Assembly (NCBI RefSeq): GCF_029892065.1
Contig: NZ_CP120373.1
Span: forward strand, 3,045,001 to 3,109,000
Origin: Sinorhizobium garamanticum
GTDB lineage: Bacteria; Pseudomonadota; Alphaproteobacteria; Rhizobiales; Rhizobiaceae
Length of the DNA: 64,000 bases
Direction: 5' to 3'
Both the position numbers and the translations under genes were made by a program. Of the stretch, positions 1-9,518 are shown in pieces. Every line of letters begins with the position of its first letter. Position 1 is the stretch's first letter. Under the pieces are notes generated by a model. The model saw nothing but the letters and a program-made list of their open reading frames with translations. It was not told the DNA's origin and ran no database searches.

Positions 1-446
1 AGGCGGCGTAACAGTTCCTCTTTGCGCGCCACCACGGCGAGGCGGGCGGCGACAACATCGTTTAGGGCGTCGAGATTGCGCCGCAGACCAAGCACCGCAG
101 CCTCGATCTCAGCCACCACCGCCGTGCTAGTCTTGGCGCCTTTGAGAGCGGCAAGCAGTTCCTCGAGGCGCGTCATGTCGGCCGCGATCGCAGCCGAGAC
201 CTCGTTGTGCTGAGCCTTGCTGGTCGAAGCAAGTACGGCGGGCGCACTGGCGGCGACCCGCTCGGCCTGGCGCGACAGCTGGAGGGACGCGAGCGCCGAC
301 GGCACACGCTCCTTAGTGATGCGCTCGACGACCTCCCCCACCTCGAGGAAGGCATAGAGAGCGGCGGCTGTCGCGAGCACCGCGAAGGTGCTTATACCAA
401 AAAATGCGAGCAACAGGCGGCCGCGTATGCCGAGACGCTTAACCAT
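1..446 (-). CDS. TorS-like sensor histidine kinase, N-terminal part (runs off left edge)
   Basis: The reading frame is open from a start codon at 446 to the window edge (148 codons). Residues about 9-32 form one membrane segment ([18 protein letters not shown]) followed by an alanine- and glutamate-rich helical region without cysteines, as in the periplasmic four-helix sensor domain of TorS-type hybrid kinases. No kinase domain is visible because the gene is cut. It lies 83 bp downstream of a periplasmic binding protein on the same strand, so the two are probably co-transcribed and the binding protein may present ligand to this sensor. A methyl-accepting chemotaxis protein would look similar at this end. 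Confidence 0.6.
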   Translation of the reverse strand, partial: MVKRLGIRGRLLLAFFGISTFAVLATAAALYAFLEVGEVVERITKERVPSALASLQLSRQAERVAASAPAVLASTSKAQHNEVSAAIAADMTRLEELLAALKGAKTSTAVVAEIEAAVLGLRRNLDALNDVVAARLAVVARKEELLRR

Positions 447-529
447 CGCGGCGACGCATTGATTCAGGTGGCGCGGCCAATAGGGTCTGCACAGATTGGC
501 TCAAAGCGAACCGCCGGATCGGTGGTCCG

Positions 530-1630
530 TCACTCCAACGGCACGTATTCGCCACCCTTCCAGACATACCATACCCAGCTCTGAACAGTGAGGTCGCCCT
601 TATTATCAAAGTCCACACGGCCCAACACAGTATCAAATTGATTGCCGCGCAGCGACGCAATTACGCCTTGGAGGTCTAGTGAGCCTGCCTTCTCGACCGC
701 CTGCGACCAAGTCTGGACGGCGCCGTAACTGTGCAGCGTCCAGGAATCGGGTTCGAAGTTCTCGGCTCGAAATCGTTCGACAACTTTGGCCGCTTCGGCG
801 TTTCGACGCGGGTCGGGGACAAAGGTGAAGAGCGTGCCCTCGGCGGCCGGGCCGGCAATCAGCCCAAATGCCTCGGTCGCCGTATCGTCACCCGAGATCA
901 GTTGAACCGAATAGCCCCGGTCGCGCGCCGCGCGGACCATAAGCGCAGCCTCGGTATGATACCCGCCCATGTACAGCACGGCGATATCCGCCTCCTGCAA
1001 CGCGCTGATCTCGGCCGAGTAGTCGTCTTTCCCGGGAGTGTAGCCTTCATAGATCGATTCGGTCACGCCCCGCTTGTTCAGCTGCTTTCTTGTCTCATCG
1101 GCGAGACCCTTCCCATAGGTCGTGTTGTCGTGAAGGATCGCGATCTTCTCGTCGCTCCAATGATCGGCCAAGTAGTTGCCGGCCTCGAAGCCCTGCGCAT
1201 CGTCGCGACTGCAGACGCGGAAAACGTTGGCGCGGCCTTGCTCGGTCAACATCGGATTGGTCGAGGATGGCGAAATCTGCAGAACGCCTGCTGCCTCGTA
1301 CACCTTCGATGCCGGGATCGAGGCTCCAGAGCAGTAGTGCCCGACGACGAACACTACACCGTCAGCCACCAGTTTTTGGGCAGCAGCCACCGCTTGCTCG
1401 GGATCGCAGAAGTCATCGACCGTGATGAGCTGCACCTGCTGGCCGAGGACGCCGCCAGCCGCATTGATGTCGGCCACAGCCACCTCTGCGCCGCGCTTCA
1501 ATTGTGTGCCAGTCCATTCGAGCTTTCCGGTCATCGGGCCTGCGACCCCGATCAGCACCTCCGCCCGTGTAGGACAGCTAAGCGCGGCGGCCGCGAGCGC
1601 GACCATAGCTATGGTGATAATACGGTGCAT
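530..1630 (-). CDS. Periplasmic substrate-binding protein, branched-chain amino acid (LivJ/TorT-like) family
   Basis: The 366-residue product has a signal peptide ending near residue 23 (CPTRA) and starts its mature part EVLIGVAGPMTGKLEWTG, the hallmark of the Leu/Ile/Val-binding type 1 periplasmic fold. Full family length is present, including FVVGHYCSGASIPAS (ligand-lobe loop). No ABC permease or ATPase gene follows; instead a membrane sensor begins 83 bp downstream. This suggests a sensory rather than a transport role, as with TorT and TorS, but that is inference; the permease genes could be elsewhere. The ligand cannot be told. Confidence 0.85.
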   Translation of the reverse strand: MHRIITIAMVALAAAALSCPTRAEVLIGVAGPMTGKLEWTGTQLKRGAEVAVADINAAGGVLGQQVQLITVDDFCDPEQAVAAAQKLVADGVVFVVGHYCSGASIPASKVYEAAGVLQISPSSTNPMLTEQGRANVFRVCSRDDAQGFEAGNYLADHWSDEKIAILHDNTTYGKGLADETRKQLNKRGVTESIYEGYTPGKDDYSAEISALQEADIAVLYMGGYHTEAALMVRAARDRGYSVQLISGDDTATEAFGLIAGPAAEGTLFTFVPDPRRNAEAAKVVERFRAENFEPDSWTLHSYGAVQTWSQAVEKAGSLDLQGVIASLRGNQFDTVLGRVDFDNKGDLTVQSWVWYVWKGGEYVPLE

Positions 1631-1986
1631 GGATGCACCCCCAAGGGCCGTAGCTTACGCCAATCCCGTCAGCGCCGACAGTCCTGAAATCACGACCGAT
1701 TTAAGGAGAAAATCGTGGTGCCGCCCGCAAGCCAACACCCGGAGCCGCCATTTTACCTACAACCTTAAAGGTCCGGATCGGGTGGACAGCGGAAGTCGGA
1801 CGACGGGAGTTGAATGGGCATGATGCGCCACAAGCGGACAAACCAAAGAGCGTCGCTCCATGCCGCGGCAGACGGAGCCAGGAGAAAATTGACGTGCAAG
1901 ATCGCCTCGGCGGAGCGCCAAGGTTTTCCACGAACTGTTTGAAAGATCGGTCGACTAACCGGGTCGTTGAAAAGACCGACAGGAAT
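1631..1986. other. Intergenic stretch without recognised gene
   Basis: No reading frame here carries a recognisable domain. The stretch separates the binding-protein start from the SDR stop. Nothing else is supported. Confidence 0.4.
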
Positions 1987-2829
1987 TCAGCGTTTCACAA
2001 AGTCCGCCGCGCTGAGGGGAACAGGTCTGTAGCCGTCGACGTCGGCAATGTCATACTCCCGACCCAGCTCTGCCGCGACCAGGACACGCCCGGATTTCGA
2101 CATCAGCGCAGGGTCCCGCCAAAGTCCGGCGATGACATGGCCGATGAACCTCGGGGACTCGGAGTTGGACAAGTCGAAATATTCGGCGTTCTGCATGACG
2201 GCCTCGGTGCGTACCAGCCCGGGATAGAGTGCGACGGCGGCGACTTTATGTGGACGCAGTTCATGTGCGAAGTCCGCGGCCATCTTGTCGGCGGCGGCTT
2301 TGGCCATGCCGTAGATCGCGTTGCCGTCGTAGAATTGAGCTGCCCAGAATGAAATATTGACGATCAGACCGCGCTGCGTCGAGATCATCGTCGGCGCCAC
2401 TGCGCGCGACATCATGAAAGCCGCCCTCAGCGCGGTGCCGATCATTGCGTCCCACCGCCAGACGGGCTGCTCCCAGAAAGGGCGCGGCCAGGTAAAATCG
2501 CCATCCTCGACCATGTTTTCATAGCCGGGCCATGCATTGTTCACCAGAATGTCCAGCCTGTTGGCGGCCCTGATCTCTTCAGCCACGCGCTCGGTTTCGG
2601 CGTCGTTGCTGTGGTCGCAATGATGAACGACTAGTCGTCCGGGTAATGCCGCAGCCTCAAGCGCAAGCCCCTCCAGCGATCCCGCACGTTTACCTCCCAG
2701 GCTTGCTTCCGCCTCGGAACGGGTCCTGCCGGTAACGTGGACCGTGGCTCCCTCGGCGAGCAGCGACAGCGCAATCCCGCGGCCGACACCGCGGCTTGCG
2801 CCCGTAACCAACGCGACGACATCTTTCAT
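1987..2829 (-). CDS. SDR family NAD(P)-dependent oxidoreductase (DHRS1-like)
   Basis: The start at 2829 is preferred over an upstream ATG because GGGAGG lies about ten bases before it and the Rossmann motif begins at once. The 280-residue protein has the nucleotide-binding TGASRGVG at 9-16, NNAW at 97-100, Ser160 and the catalytic Y173-x3-K177. The insertion after NNAWPG with several tryptophans resembles the DHRS1 subgroup. Substrate unknown. It stands alone, transcribed leftward. Confidence 0.85.
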   Translation of the reverse strand: MKDVVALVTGASRGVGRGIALSLLAEGATVHVTGRTRSEAEASLGGKRAGSLEGLALEAAALPGRLVVHHCDHSNDAETERVAEEIRAANRLDILVNNAWPGYENMVEDGDFTWPRPFWEQPVWRWDAMIGTALRAAFMMSRAVAPTMISTQRGLIVNISFWAAQFYDGNAIYGMAKAAADKMAADFAHELRPHKVAAVALYPGLVRTEAVMQNAEYFDLSNSESPRFIGHVIAGLWRDPALMSKSGRVLVAAELGREYDIADVDGYRPVPLSAADFVKR

Positions 2830-2930
2830 ACTGGCTAGCCTCCCATACGATGGCTGTTGCAGGCAGGGGACATCGGAATTTTGCTGCAGGCAGAAAACGG
2901 ATGCTTGCCGCATGAAACCCTAGGGAGCAG

Positions 2931-3131
2931 TCAAATACAATCTCGCGTAGTCTGCCCGATTAGGGCCGACTGCCGCCATGGCCTGGCTTGCACGGGTCCC
3001 GGTCTGGCGGGCGTGGTCGTTATTTCCGCCATCGCCTTGTCGCCGTGAATGTGGACCGAGGCGACGGTTTGCCTGTTCTGCGCATCCATCCCCCATCCCT
3101 CGCGCCACGCTTTATTCAGGCCGGTAAACAA
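2931..3131 (-). pseudogene. Remnant of the C-terminal part of a copC-copD gene
   Basis: About 70 bases near 2995-3070 are nearly identical to 9770-9850, inside the CopC-CopD fusion gene. Read leftward the fragment gives TVASVHIHGDKAMAEI followed by TPARPGPV, against SVHIHGDKAMAEITITPARP in the intact gene, with four residues (EPAS) missing. Before and after this the similarity stops, so only a short internal piece survives. It is a degraded duplicate or a recombination scar and is not expected to make a functional protein. Confidence 0.6.
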
Positions 3132-3218
3132 TCTCCTGACGAATACTTACTGAAATGCTCTCACGATCAGTTCAGATTTCCTATTCGTAGGGAACTTTTA
3201 AATCCGCTCTGGAAACGC

Positions 3219-4190
3219 CTACTCAGCAACTTTGTATATCTCAGCAAGGTCGCATAAGTCCCAGTTCCCTCCGGTCAACACCGCGCAAACCTTTTCATCC
3301 GGTCTGACTTTTATGGAGCCGGCCAACAAGGCTCCAACACCAATCGAGGCGGCCGGTTCAGCGATCAATTTCGCATCTTTGGCGAGGGTACGCATGCCTG
3401 CGATGATATGCTCGTCTTCAACGAGAATGATCTCATCTACGTACTTTTCAATGATGGGATACGGGTTCTGCCCCGGAACACTTATTCTCAGGCCATCCGC
3501 AATGGTGTTTTTTAAAGGAAACGATGTACGTTCCTTATTTATCCGGCTGTGAAAATACTTCGGTGTTAAGGCAGGCTCCGCGCCTATTACGCGCACCGAT
3601 GGTTTCGTTTCCTTGATGGCGGTAGCGATTCCTGAGATAAGGCCTCCGCCGCCCACGGGAACAATGACCGTGTCCACATCTTCCAAGTCTTCCAGTATTT
3701 CACATCCTATTGTTCCCTGGCCAGCCATTACCAAAGGGTCCTCAAAACCGTGAATAACCGTATATTTGTTTCCTTCGGCGATTTCATAGACCCTTTTCCA
3801 TCTGGCAGCGGTATCGCCATCAAAAAGAATGACTTCCGCACCGAGGGCCTTTGTATTGGCAATCTTAATTTTTGGCGTGGTGACCGGGAGCACCAATATC
3901 ACCTTTACGCCCAGCATCCTGGCCGCATAAGAAAGCCCCTGGGCGTGATTGCCCGACGAAGTGGCGATGATGCCGTTTGCGATCTCTTCTCTTGGGAGCG
4001 AGAGGGCCTTGTTTAGAGCACCGCGAATTTTAAAGGCGCCAGTAATTTGCAGGGTTTCGGGTTTGAGATAGAGCTGACAACCAACGGCTTTCTCCATTTT
4101 TTCTGCACGCAATAACGGCGTATGCCGGATGTGGGCTTCCAGCCTTTCCTGGGCTTCCCGAATGTCCTGAATGGTTGGGTAATTGCGCAT
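3219..4190 (-). CDS. Threonine/serine dehydratase-like PLP enzyme (fold type II)
   Basis: The 323-residue product is a full-length PLP-dependent beta-family enzyme. The Schiff-base lysine is K54 in [10 protein letters not shown], the substrate loop is SSGNHAQG near 78-85, and the phosphate-binding loop is VGGGG near 177. It resembles catabolic threonine dehydratase (TdcB), serine racemase and the EutB/BhcB dehydratases. The downstream half of the pair in transcription order, it follows an ornithine cyclodeaminase-like gene by 171 bp. That combination recalls EutB/EutC (ectoine breakdown) or BhcB/BhcD (beta-hydroxyaspartate cycle), but the other genes of those pathways are absent here. Base composition is clearly AT-richer than the neighbours, with many AAA and ATT codons, which suggests recent transfer. 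Confidence 0.85.
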   Translation of the reverse strand: MRNYPTIQDIREAQERLEAHIRHTPLLRAEKMEKAVGCQLYLKPETLQITGAFKIRGALNKALSLPREEIANGIIATSSGNHAQGLSYAARMLGVKVILVLPVTTPKIKIANTKALGAEVILFDGDTAARWKRVYEIAEGNKYTVIHGFEDPLVMAGQGTIGCEILEDLEDVDTVIVPVGGGGLISGIATAIKETKPSVRVIGAEPALTPKYFHSRINKERTSFPLKNTIADGLRISVPGQNPYPIIEKYVDEIILVEDEHIIAGMRTLAKDAKLIAEPAASIGVGALLAGSIKVRPDEKVCAVLTGGNWDLCDLAEIYKVAE

Positions 4191-4361
4191 GGTGCTTGTC
4201 GCCTTTCAACTTCCAGACTTACGTTCCCTTTGAACATAAGAGGAAAGCTCTGGTTGATTTGATTTTTGGGACCAAGCCTCGGATTTGCTCACAAGGCACC
4301 GCACACACGGCCTTCTCGGCGGGTCTTTTAAAGCGACTTTACGTGTGTGATTTCTCTTAAA

Positions 4362-5357
4362 TCATGATTGAAAGAACTCAAAGAAAGTCCCGACGTTTCT
4401 TGCCATTGCATTCCGATAAATTTGGCTCGACGTAGTATTGTCCTGTATGGCCATTCCTGTGGAGTCGAAAATGGTCACTTCTTCATCATTTTCTCTTCCT
4501 GGTTTTTTGCCCAGCAATATCTCGCCAATTTCTCCATGAATGTCTTCTTTGGTTATGATATTTTTATTCAGCGGATGCCACGTTTCGCCCTTTTCGGTGC
4601 ACTGCGCAATTGAGTCAACGACTACTTTTGCACTCCTGAAGATCTCTGGATCCAGTTCTTGTTTACCTTGTTGATCTGTACCGATTGCAACAATGTGTGT
4701 ACCGGGTTTTACCCAATCTGCTTCGACAAGCGACCCTTTCCCGCGGGTCGTCGTAATCAAGATATCGGCCTGCTCAACGGCTTCTTCTTTGGAATTTGCC
4801 ATGATTACAGGAATGCCAAATTCGCTTTCGATATCCGTCTTGTATTTGGAAAGCGTATCCGGGTTACTGTCCCATGCGTGGATCTCTTCAATTTTCATAA
4901 TCTCGTTGATCGTCCGGATTTGCATTCTTGCCTGATTTCCTGTGCCGATCGATGTAATTGTTTTGGCATTTTTCCTTGCCAGTGCTTTTACGGAAACGGC
5001 TCCTGACGCCCCGGTTCTGAGACCGGTGATCAAACTTCCATCCATAACGCAAATCAACGCACAGCTCCTGGCCTCAAACAGGAGAATGGTCCCCATGCCA
5101 CTCGGCACGCCGTGTGCTGTTGGATTATTGATGAACCCTCCAGAAGACGCTTTCATGGAGATCACTTCATTGGCTTTGTAGTAACCAAGCTTGAAGTCAA
5201 TTTCCCCACGAGGCGATGGGAGATGCATCCCTATATAGTCAGGTTGTTCTACCTGATCGCTGTTAAAGGCTTTGTATGCCTCTTCCACGGCACCGATGAC
5301 TTCCTTCATGCAGATTAATCTGCTTACTTCTTCTTTCTTAAGCAGCAGTGTTTTCAT
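4362..5357 (-). CDS. Ornithine cyclodeaminase / mu-crystallin family protein
   Basis: The 331-residue protein has the family layout: an N-terminal substrate domain, then a Rossmann NAD(P) domain opening with [27 protein letters not shown] precedes it, as in ornithine cyclodeaminases, alanine dehydrogenases and iminosuccinate reductases. A Shine-Dalgarno AGGGAG precedes the start. It is the first gene of an AT-rich two-gene unit with the dehydratase-like gene. Both could act in sequence on a small amino acid (imine reduction or formation coupled to dehydration). The exact substrate is not decidable from sequence. Confidence 0.85.
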   Translation of the reverse strand: MKTLLLKKEEVSRLICMKEVIGAVEEAYKAFNSDQVEQPDYIGMHLPSPRGEIDFKLGYYKANEVISMKASSGGFINNPTAHGVPSGMGTILLFEARSCALICVMDGSLITGLRTGASGAVSVKALARKNAKTITSIGTGNQARMQIRTINEIMKIEEIHAWDSNPDTLSKYKTDIESEFGIPVIMANSKEEAVEQADILITTTRGKGSLVEADWVKPGTHIVAIGTDQQGKQELDPEIFRSAKVVVDSIAQCTEKGETWHPLNKNIITKEDIHGEIGEILLGKKPGRENDEEVTIFDSTGMAIQDNTTSSQIYRNAMARNVGTFFEFFQS

Positions 5358-5788
5358 GCGTTGGCTCCCTATTCTTTAAATTCGGGGCATACGCCAGATG
5401 CCCGCGGCTGAGGGGAGGCCGCCAGATCGGCGAAAACGTGATCACGATGGTCAAGCGGGATTTGACGCTCATGGTCATTGCACGTCTCCCAGAGTGCATT
5501 ACCCGAATCTACGTGCGAGCATTATTGCTTCGGGTGCGCAGCAGAAAATTTCGAGTACTCCCCAAACGCACCCCTTTGCGTTGGTTTCCAACTCCATCTG
5601 CGAAAGCTAACGCTACGACCCTCTGGCTGACATGATGCCGCAGTCATTTCGACGGCGGGCCGGCTCGAGCCGCCGCTGATGGCCGCATTGTTCTCGACAA
5701 GAGCGCTCCTGCCGCAGACCGATCGATTCTAATAAGTTGAGACGCGGGATGCGGGCGGAAAACCGCGCACACTTTTCCTCATCCCGCT
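5358..5788. other. Intergenic stretch at the edge of the AT-rich pair
   Basis: No gene is recognised. Composition returns to the GC-rich background. The last 45 bases hold one copy of the variable-arm palindrome. Confidence 0.4.
5744..5787. repeat. Variable-arm palindrome, copy 1
   Basis: Outer arms GCGGGATG and CATCCCGC enclose the core GGAAAACCGC then CACACTTTTCC. The GGAAAA of the core can pair with TTTTCC. The element ends one base before the TetR stop, so it will be in the 3' end of that mRNA. Confidence 0.75.
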
Positions 5789-6352
5789 CTAGCAGGCAGA
5801 CACTTGGCTGATCCCGGCATCGATCCAGGTACGCGTCTGCTCCAGAACTTCATCCGAAAGCACGGGATCGTCGATCGCCCGGGCGAGGATCACTGCCCCC
5901 ACCATCGCCGCCCAGCTTCCGATCGCTGCGCGGCGCCTGTCTGTCGGATCCAACTCCGGAAGCGCCTTGCTGATACGGTCGATCTGCGATCGAAGGCCTT
6001 CGGTCATGGCCAAGCGTGCAGCCGGGGTCTGATGGCGGATGTCCGCAGCAAGGCCTGCTGTCGGGCAACCACCGGCGGCATTGTCGCGATGCCGGGGCGA
6101 AAGGTAGGCGTGGAGATAGGCGCGCAGGTCGCCCCCTCCGCCCGCGTCGGCGGCGAGGACATGGGAAAGGGTCTGCGCGATCAGATCGTCCTTAGAGCTG
6201 AAATGGCCGTAGAAGCCGCCATGGGTGAGGCCGGCGGCGTTCATCACTTCCGCCACGCTGACCGCGTCGAAGCCCTTCTCGCGAAACAGCCGGCTGGCGA
6301 CATCCAGAATCCGGCGACGGTTCTCCGCCATCTGTTCTCGACTGACCTTCAT
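5789..6352 (-). CDS. TetR/AcrR family transcriptional regulator
   Basis: The start at 6352 (MKVSREQMAENRRRILD) is chosen over two upstream ATGs because GGAG stands nine bases before it and the family normally begins there. The 187-residue protein has the TetR helix-turn-helix, with AGLTHGGFYGHFSSKDDL as recognition part, and a ligand domain with cysteine in AAGGCPTAGL as in AcuR-like regulators. It diverges from the SDR/OYE/quinone-reductase operon, with two inverted repeats between, so it very likely represses that operon in the absence of a small electrophilic or ketone inducer. Confidence 0.85.
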   Translation of the reverse strand: MKVSREQMAENRRRILDVASRLFREKGFDAVSVAEVMNAAGLTHGGFYGHFSSKDDLIAQTLSHVLAADAGGGGDLRAYLHAYLSPRHRDNAAGGCPTAGLAADIRHQTPAARLAMTEGLRSQIDRISKALPELDPTDRRRAAIGSWAAMVGAVILARAIDDPVLSDEVLEQTRTWIDAGISQVSAC

Positions 6353-6386
6353 TTCAAAATTCTCCGTCGGCTCCATTGACATTTAC

Positions 6387-6427
6387 ATGATGGCTATCAT
6401 ATTTAGCCAATCATGATGATCGTCATG
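6387..6427. promoter_or_regulatory. Two operator-like inverted repeats between TetR and SDR genes
   Basis: ATGAT-GGCT-ATCAT lies at 6387-6400 and CATGA-TGATCG-TCATG at 6412-6427, about 26 bases centre to centre. They sit in the shared divergent promoter region, the usual place for a TetR dimer pair. Binding is inferred from position and symmetry. Confidence 0.5.
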
Positions 6428-6460
6428 AATATAGGTTCAATCAGAAAAGAGAGCAATCCC

Positions 6461-7249
6461 ATGGTCGCCATTCCCTCAGTCCTCATCACCGGCGCCTCCA
6501 CCGGCATCGGAGCCGCCTATGCCGAGCGCTTCGCGCGCCGCGGGCACGACCTCGTGCTGGTTGCCCGTGACAAGGCACGACTGGAGGCTCTGGGCGCCCG
6601 TCTGCGTCAGGAAAACGGCGTGGCGATCGACATCATCCAGGCCGATCTTACGCAGCCTGCCGAACTTGCAACGGTCGAGACGAGGCTGCGCGATGACGCC
6701 CGCATCGGGATTCTCGTCAACAATGCCGGAACGGCAATCGGCGGAAGCTTCATCGAGCAGGCGACCGATGACGTCGGGCGGCTTGTTGCGCTCAACACGA
6801 CAGCGCTTCTGCGGCTTGCCAGCGCCATCGCCCCGCGACTTGCGAAGTCCGGCGAAGGGGCGATCGTCAACATCGGCTCCGTGGTCGGCCTGGCGCCGGA
6901 GTTCGGCATGACGGTCTACGGCGCGACCAAGGCCTTCGTGCTGTTTCTGTCGCAGGGGCTCAGCCTCGAGCTCGCGCCGAAGGGTGTCTACGTCCAGGCC
7001 GTGCTTCCCGCCACGACACGAACGGAGATCTGGGAACACGTCGGCGCCGACGTCAACACGCTTTCCAACGTGATGGAGGTGGCCGATCTCGTTGACGCGG
7101 CGCTGGTCGGCTTCGACCGCCGCGAACTGGTGACCATTCCGCCGCTTCCCGATGCCGGACAGTGGGACGCGCTTCAGGCCGCGCGGCAGGCCATGCTTCC
7201 GAACTTCGGCAACGCACATCCCGCAGAGCGGTACCGCACGGCCGCCTGA
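6461..7249 (+). CDS. SDR family oxidoreductase (DltE-like short-chain dehydrogenase)
   Basis: The start at 6461 (MVAIPSVLITGAS) follows a GAGAG purine stretch; an in-frame ATG at 6413 lies within the operator palindrome and is less likely. The 262-residue protein has TGASTGIG at 10-17, NNAG at 87-90, Ser140 and Y153-x3-K157. It is the first gene of a three-gene rightward operon with an OYE and a zinc-free MDR oxidoreductase, all NAD(P)H enzymes, under a divergent TetR gene. A role in handling reactive carbonyls or quinones is inferred. Confidence 0.85.
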   Translation: MVAIPSVLITGASTGIGAAYAERFARRGHDLVLVARDKARLEALGARLRQENGVAIDIIQADLTQPAELATVETRLRDDARIGILVNNAGTAIGGSFIEQATDDVGRLVALNTTALLRLASAIAPRLAKSGEGAIVNIGSVVGLAPEFGMTVYGATKAFVLFLSQGLSLELAPKGVYVQAVLPATTRTEIWEHVGADVNTLSNVMEVADLVDAALVGFDRRELVTIPPLPDAGQWDALQAARQAMLPNFGNAHPAERYRTAA

Positions 7250-7309
7250 GCAACAACGAAGCGCTTTCAATCAGCAACTCCGCCGCGGCGGGAACAAACA
7301 AGGTGACCT

Positions 7310-8401
7310 ATGACGAGCAAAACGATGTTTGAGCCCTATACTCTCGGCTCGCTGACCCTCTCCAATCGTATCGTCATGGCGCCCCTGACGCGCAATCGCG
7401 CTGGCCCGGGCTTCGTTCCAAGCGATCTCGCCGCAGAGTATTACGCCCAGCGCGCGTCGGCTGGCCTGCTGATTTCCGAGGCCACGCAGATCTCGCAGCA
7501 GGGACAGGGTTACCAGGACACGCCCGGCATCTACTCCCAGGCTCAGATCGACGGCTGGCGCAAGGTCACGACCGCCGTGCACGCCAAGGGCGGGCGAATT
7601 TTCCTGCAGCTCTGGCATGTCGGCCGCGTCTCGCACGTCGACCTCCAGGAGAACGGAGCGGCGCCGGTTGCGCCGTCGGCGATACGGGCTGAGATCAAAA
7701 CCTTCGTCAACAACGCCTTCGTTGACGTTTCGGAACCCCGCGCGCTTGAGCTCGACGAGCTTTCGGGGGTCGTGAACGATTTCCGGCAAGCAGCCGCAAA
7801 AGCCGTCGCGGCGGGATTCGATGGCGTGGAAGTCCACGGCGCCAACGGCTATCTGCTGGACCAGTTTGCCAAGGACGGCGCCAACGTCCGGACGGACGCA
7901 TACGGCGGATCGATCGAGAACCGGGCCCGGCTGATGCTGGAGGTTACGGCTGCGGTGGCTGAGGAGATCGGCGCCGAGCGCACCGGAATCCGGATCTCGC
8001 CCGTCTCGCCCGCCAATGGAGTTTCGAGCAGTGATCCTCAGTCGCAGTTCGATTACATCGTCGAACAACTCGATGCCTTGGGCATCGTCTACATTCATGT
8101 TGTCGAGGGCGCCACCGCCGGAGCGCGCGATGTCACGCCGTTCGACTTCGGCTCACTCCGCCGGCGTTTCAAAAACACTTATATCGCCAATAACGGTTAT
8201 GATCTGGACCTCGCGACGTCGCGGCTGGCCGCGGACAAGGCCGACCTGTTCGCCTTCGGCCGCCCCTTCATCGCCAATCCCGACCTTGTGGAGAGACTGG
8301 CGACCCGCGCAGCGCTGGCGGCCGTCGACCCGGCTACGATCTATGGCGGGGGCGCCGCGGGATACACCGATTACCCCACTATTGCCGCAAGCCGCTCCTG
8401 A
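7310..8401 (+). CDS. Old yellow enzyme family alkene reductase (NemA-like)
   Basis: The 363-residue FMN enzyme begins MTSKTMFEPYTLGSLTLSNR and has the active-site VHGANGY, with H176 and N179 for substrate anchoring and Y181 as proton donor. The later NGYDL and FGRPFIANPDL are typical of the NemA/OPR subgroup that reduces activated C=C bonds and nitro compounds with NADPH. It lies 60 bp after the SDR gene, in the TetR-controlled operon. Confidence 0.9.
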   Translation: MTSKTMFEPYTLGSLTLSNRIVMAPLTRNRAGPGFVPSDLAAEYYAQRASAGLLISEATQISQQGQGYQDTPGIYSQAQIDGWRKVTTAVHAKGGRIFLQLWHVGRVSHVDLQENGAAPVAPSAIRAEIKTFVNNAFVDVSEPRALELDELSGVVNDFRQAAAKAVAAGFDGVEVHGANGYLLDQFAKDGANVRTDAYGGSIENRARLMLEVTAAVAEEIGAERTGIRISPVSPANGVSSSDPQSQFDYIVEQLDALGIVYIHVVEGATAGARDVTPFDFGSLRRRFKNTYIANNGYDLDLATSRLAADKADLFAFGRPFIANPDLVERLATRAALAAVDPATIYGGGAAGYTDYPTIAASRS

Positions 8402-8447
8402 CCCTTCAGCCCGCTCTGGCGTCAGCGAGATTGGAGAACAGACCATC

Positions 8448-9449
8448 ATGAAGGCCTTCATCCTCGATAAATACAAGAAAAAGGGCGCGCTGCGCTTCGG
8501 CGACATGCCGGAGCCCGCGCTAGGGCAAGACGATGTTCTGGTCGAGATCCACGCGGCCGGGCTCAATCCGCTGGATTCCAAGATCCGGGACGGCGAATTC
8601 AAGCTCATCCTGCCCTATCGCCCGTCCTTCATCTTGGGGCACGACATGGCCGGAATAGTCGCTCGGGTCGGATCGAAGGTCCGGCGCTTCAAGGTGGGTG
8701 ACGAGGTCTATGCCCGGCCACGCGATGGACGCGTCGGGACGTTCGCGGAACTCATTGCCATCAATGAAGCCGACCTGGCGCTGAAGCCAAAGAGCCTCAC
8801 CATGGAGCAAGCGGCTTCCATTCCCCTGGTGGGGTTGACCGCCTGGCAGGCATTGGTCGAGCGCGCCGGCCTGCAAAAAGGGCAGAAGGTTCTGATACAC
8901 GCGGGCTCCGGCGGCGTGGGCGCATTCGCCATTCAGCTTGCCAAGCATCTCGGCGCGACGGTCTCGACGACGACGAGCACGGCGAATGTCGAGCTGGTCA
9001 GGAGCCTCGGCGCCGATGTCGTCATTGATTACAAAAAAGAAGATTTCGAGAAGGTCGTGTCCGGCTATGACGTGGTGTTGAACAGCCTGGACGGCGACAC
9101 GCTTCAAAAATCCCTGAATGTACTGAAGCCCGGTGGCAAGCTGATTTCCATCTCCGGTCCGCCGGACCCCGATTTCGCCAGGGAACAAGGACTGAACTGG
9201 TTCTTGCAGCAGGTCTTGCGCCTTCTGAGCTTCAGCATCCGGAGAAAGGCCAAAGCCCGGGGGGTCAGCTATTCCTTCCTGTTCATGCGGGCGGACGGCG
9301 CGCAGTTGAGCCAGATCACATCGCTGATCGAAGCCGGGATCATTCGCCCAATCATGGATCGGGTCTTCCCGTTCGAAGCGGCCAACGAAGCTTTGGCTTA
9401 CATCGAAACGGGACGGTCAAAGGGCAAGGTCGTCCTCAAGCTGAGGTGA
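8448..9449 (+). CDS. MDR family NADPH:quinone oxidoreductase-like protein
   Basis: A longer open frame runs upstream, but the true start is 8448 (MKAFILDKYKKKGALRF), with TTGGAG before it and only 46 bp after the OYE stop. The 333-residue protein has the GroES-like N-terminal half (GLNPLDSKIRDG) and a Rossmann half with HAGSGGVGAFAIQLAK. The structural and catalytic zinc cysteines are missing, as in quinone oxidoreductases. It is the last gene of the operon and probably acts on quinones or enones. Confidence 0.88.
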   Translation: MKAFILDKYKKKGALRFGDMPEPALGQDDVLVEIHAAGLNPLDSKIRDGEFKLILPYRPSFILGHDMAGIVARVGSKVRRFKVGDEVYARPRDGRVGTFAELIAINEADLALKPKSLTMEQAASIPLVGLTAWQALVERAGLQKGQKVLIHAGSGGVGAFAIQLAKHLGATVSTTTSTANVELVRSLGADVVIDYKKEDFEKVVSGYDVVLNSLDGDTLQKSLNVLKPGGKLISISGPPDPDFAREQGLNWFLQQVLRLLSFSIRRKAKARGVSYSFLFMRADGAQLSQITSLIEAGIIRPIMDRVFPFEAANEALAYIETGRSKGKVVLKLR

Positions 9450-9518
9450 AGGTCGAGGCGCGCCCTTTGTGGCGTTACCGGTAGAGGCCCGGAAGTGGCC
9501 CAATATCGGCCGGAGCGG

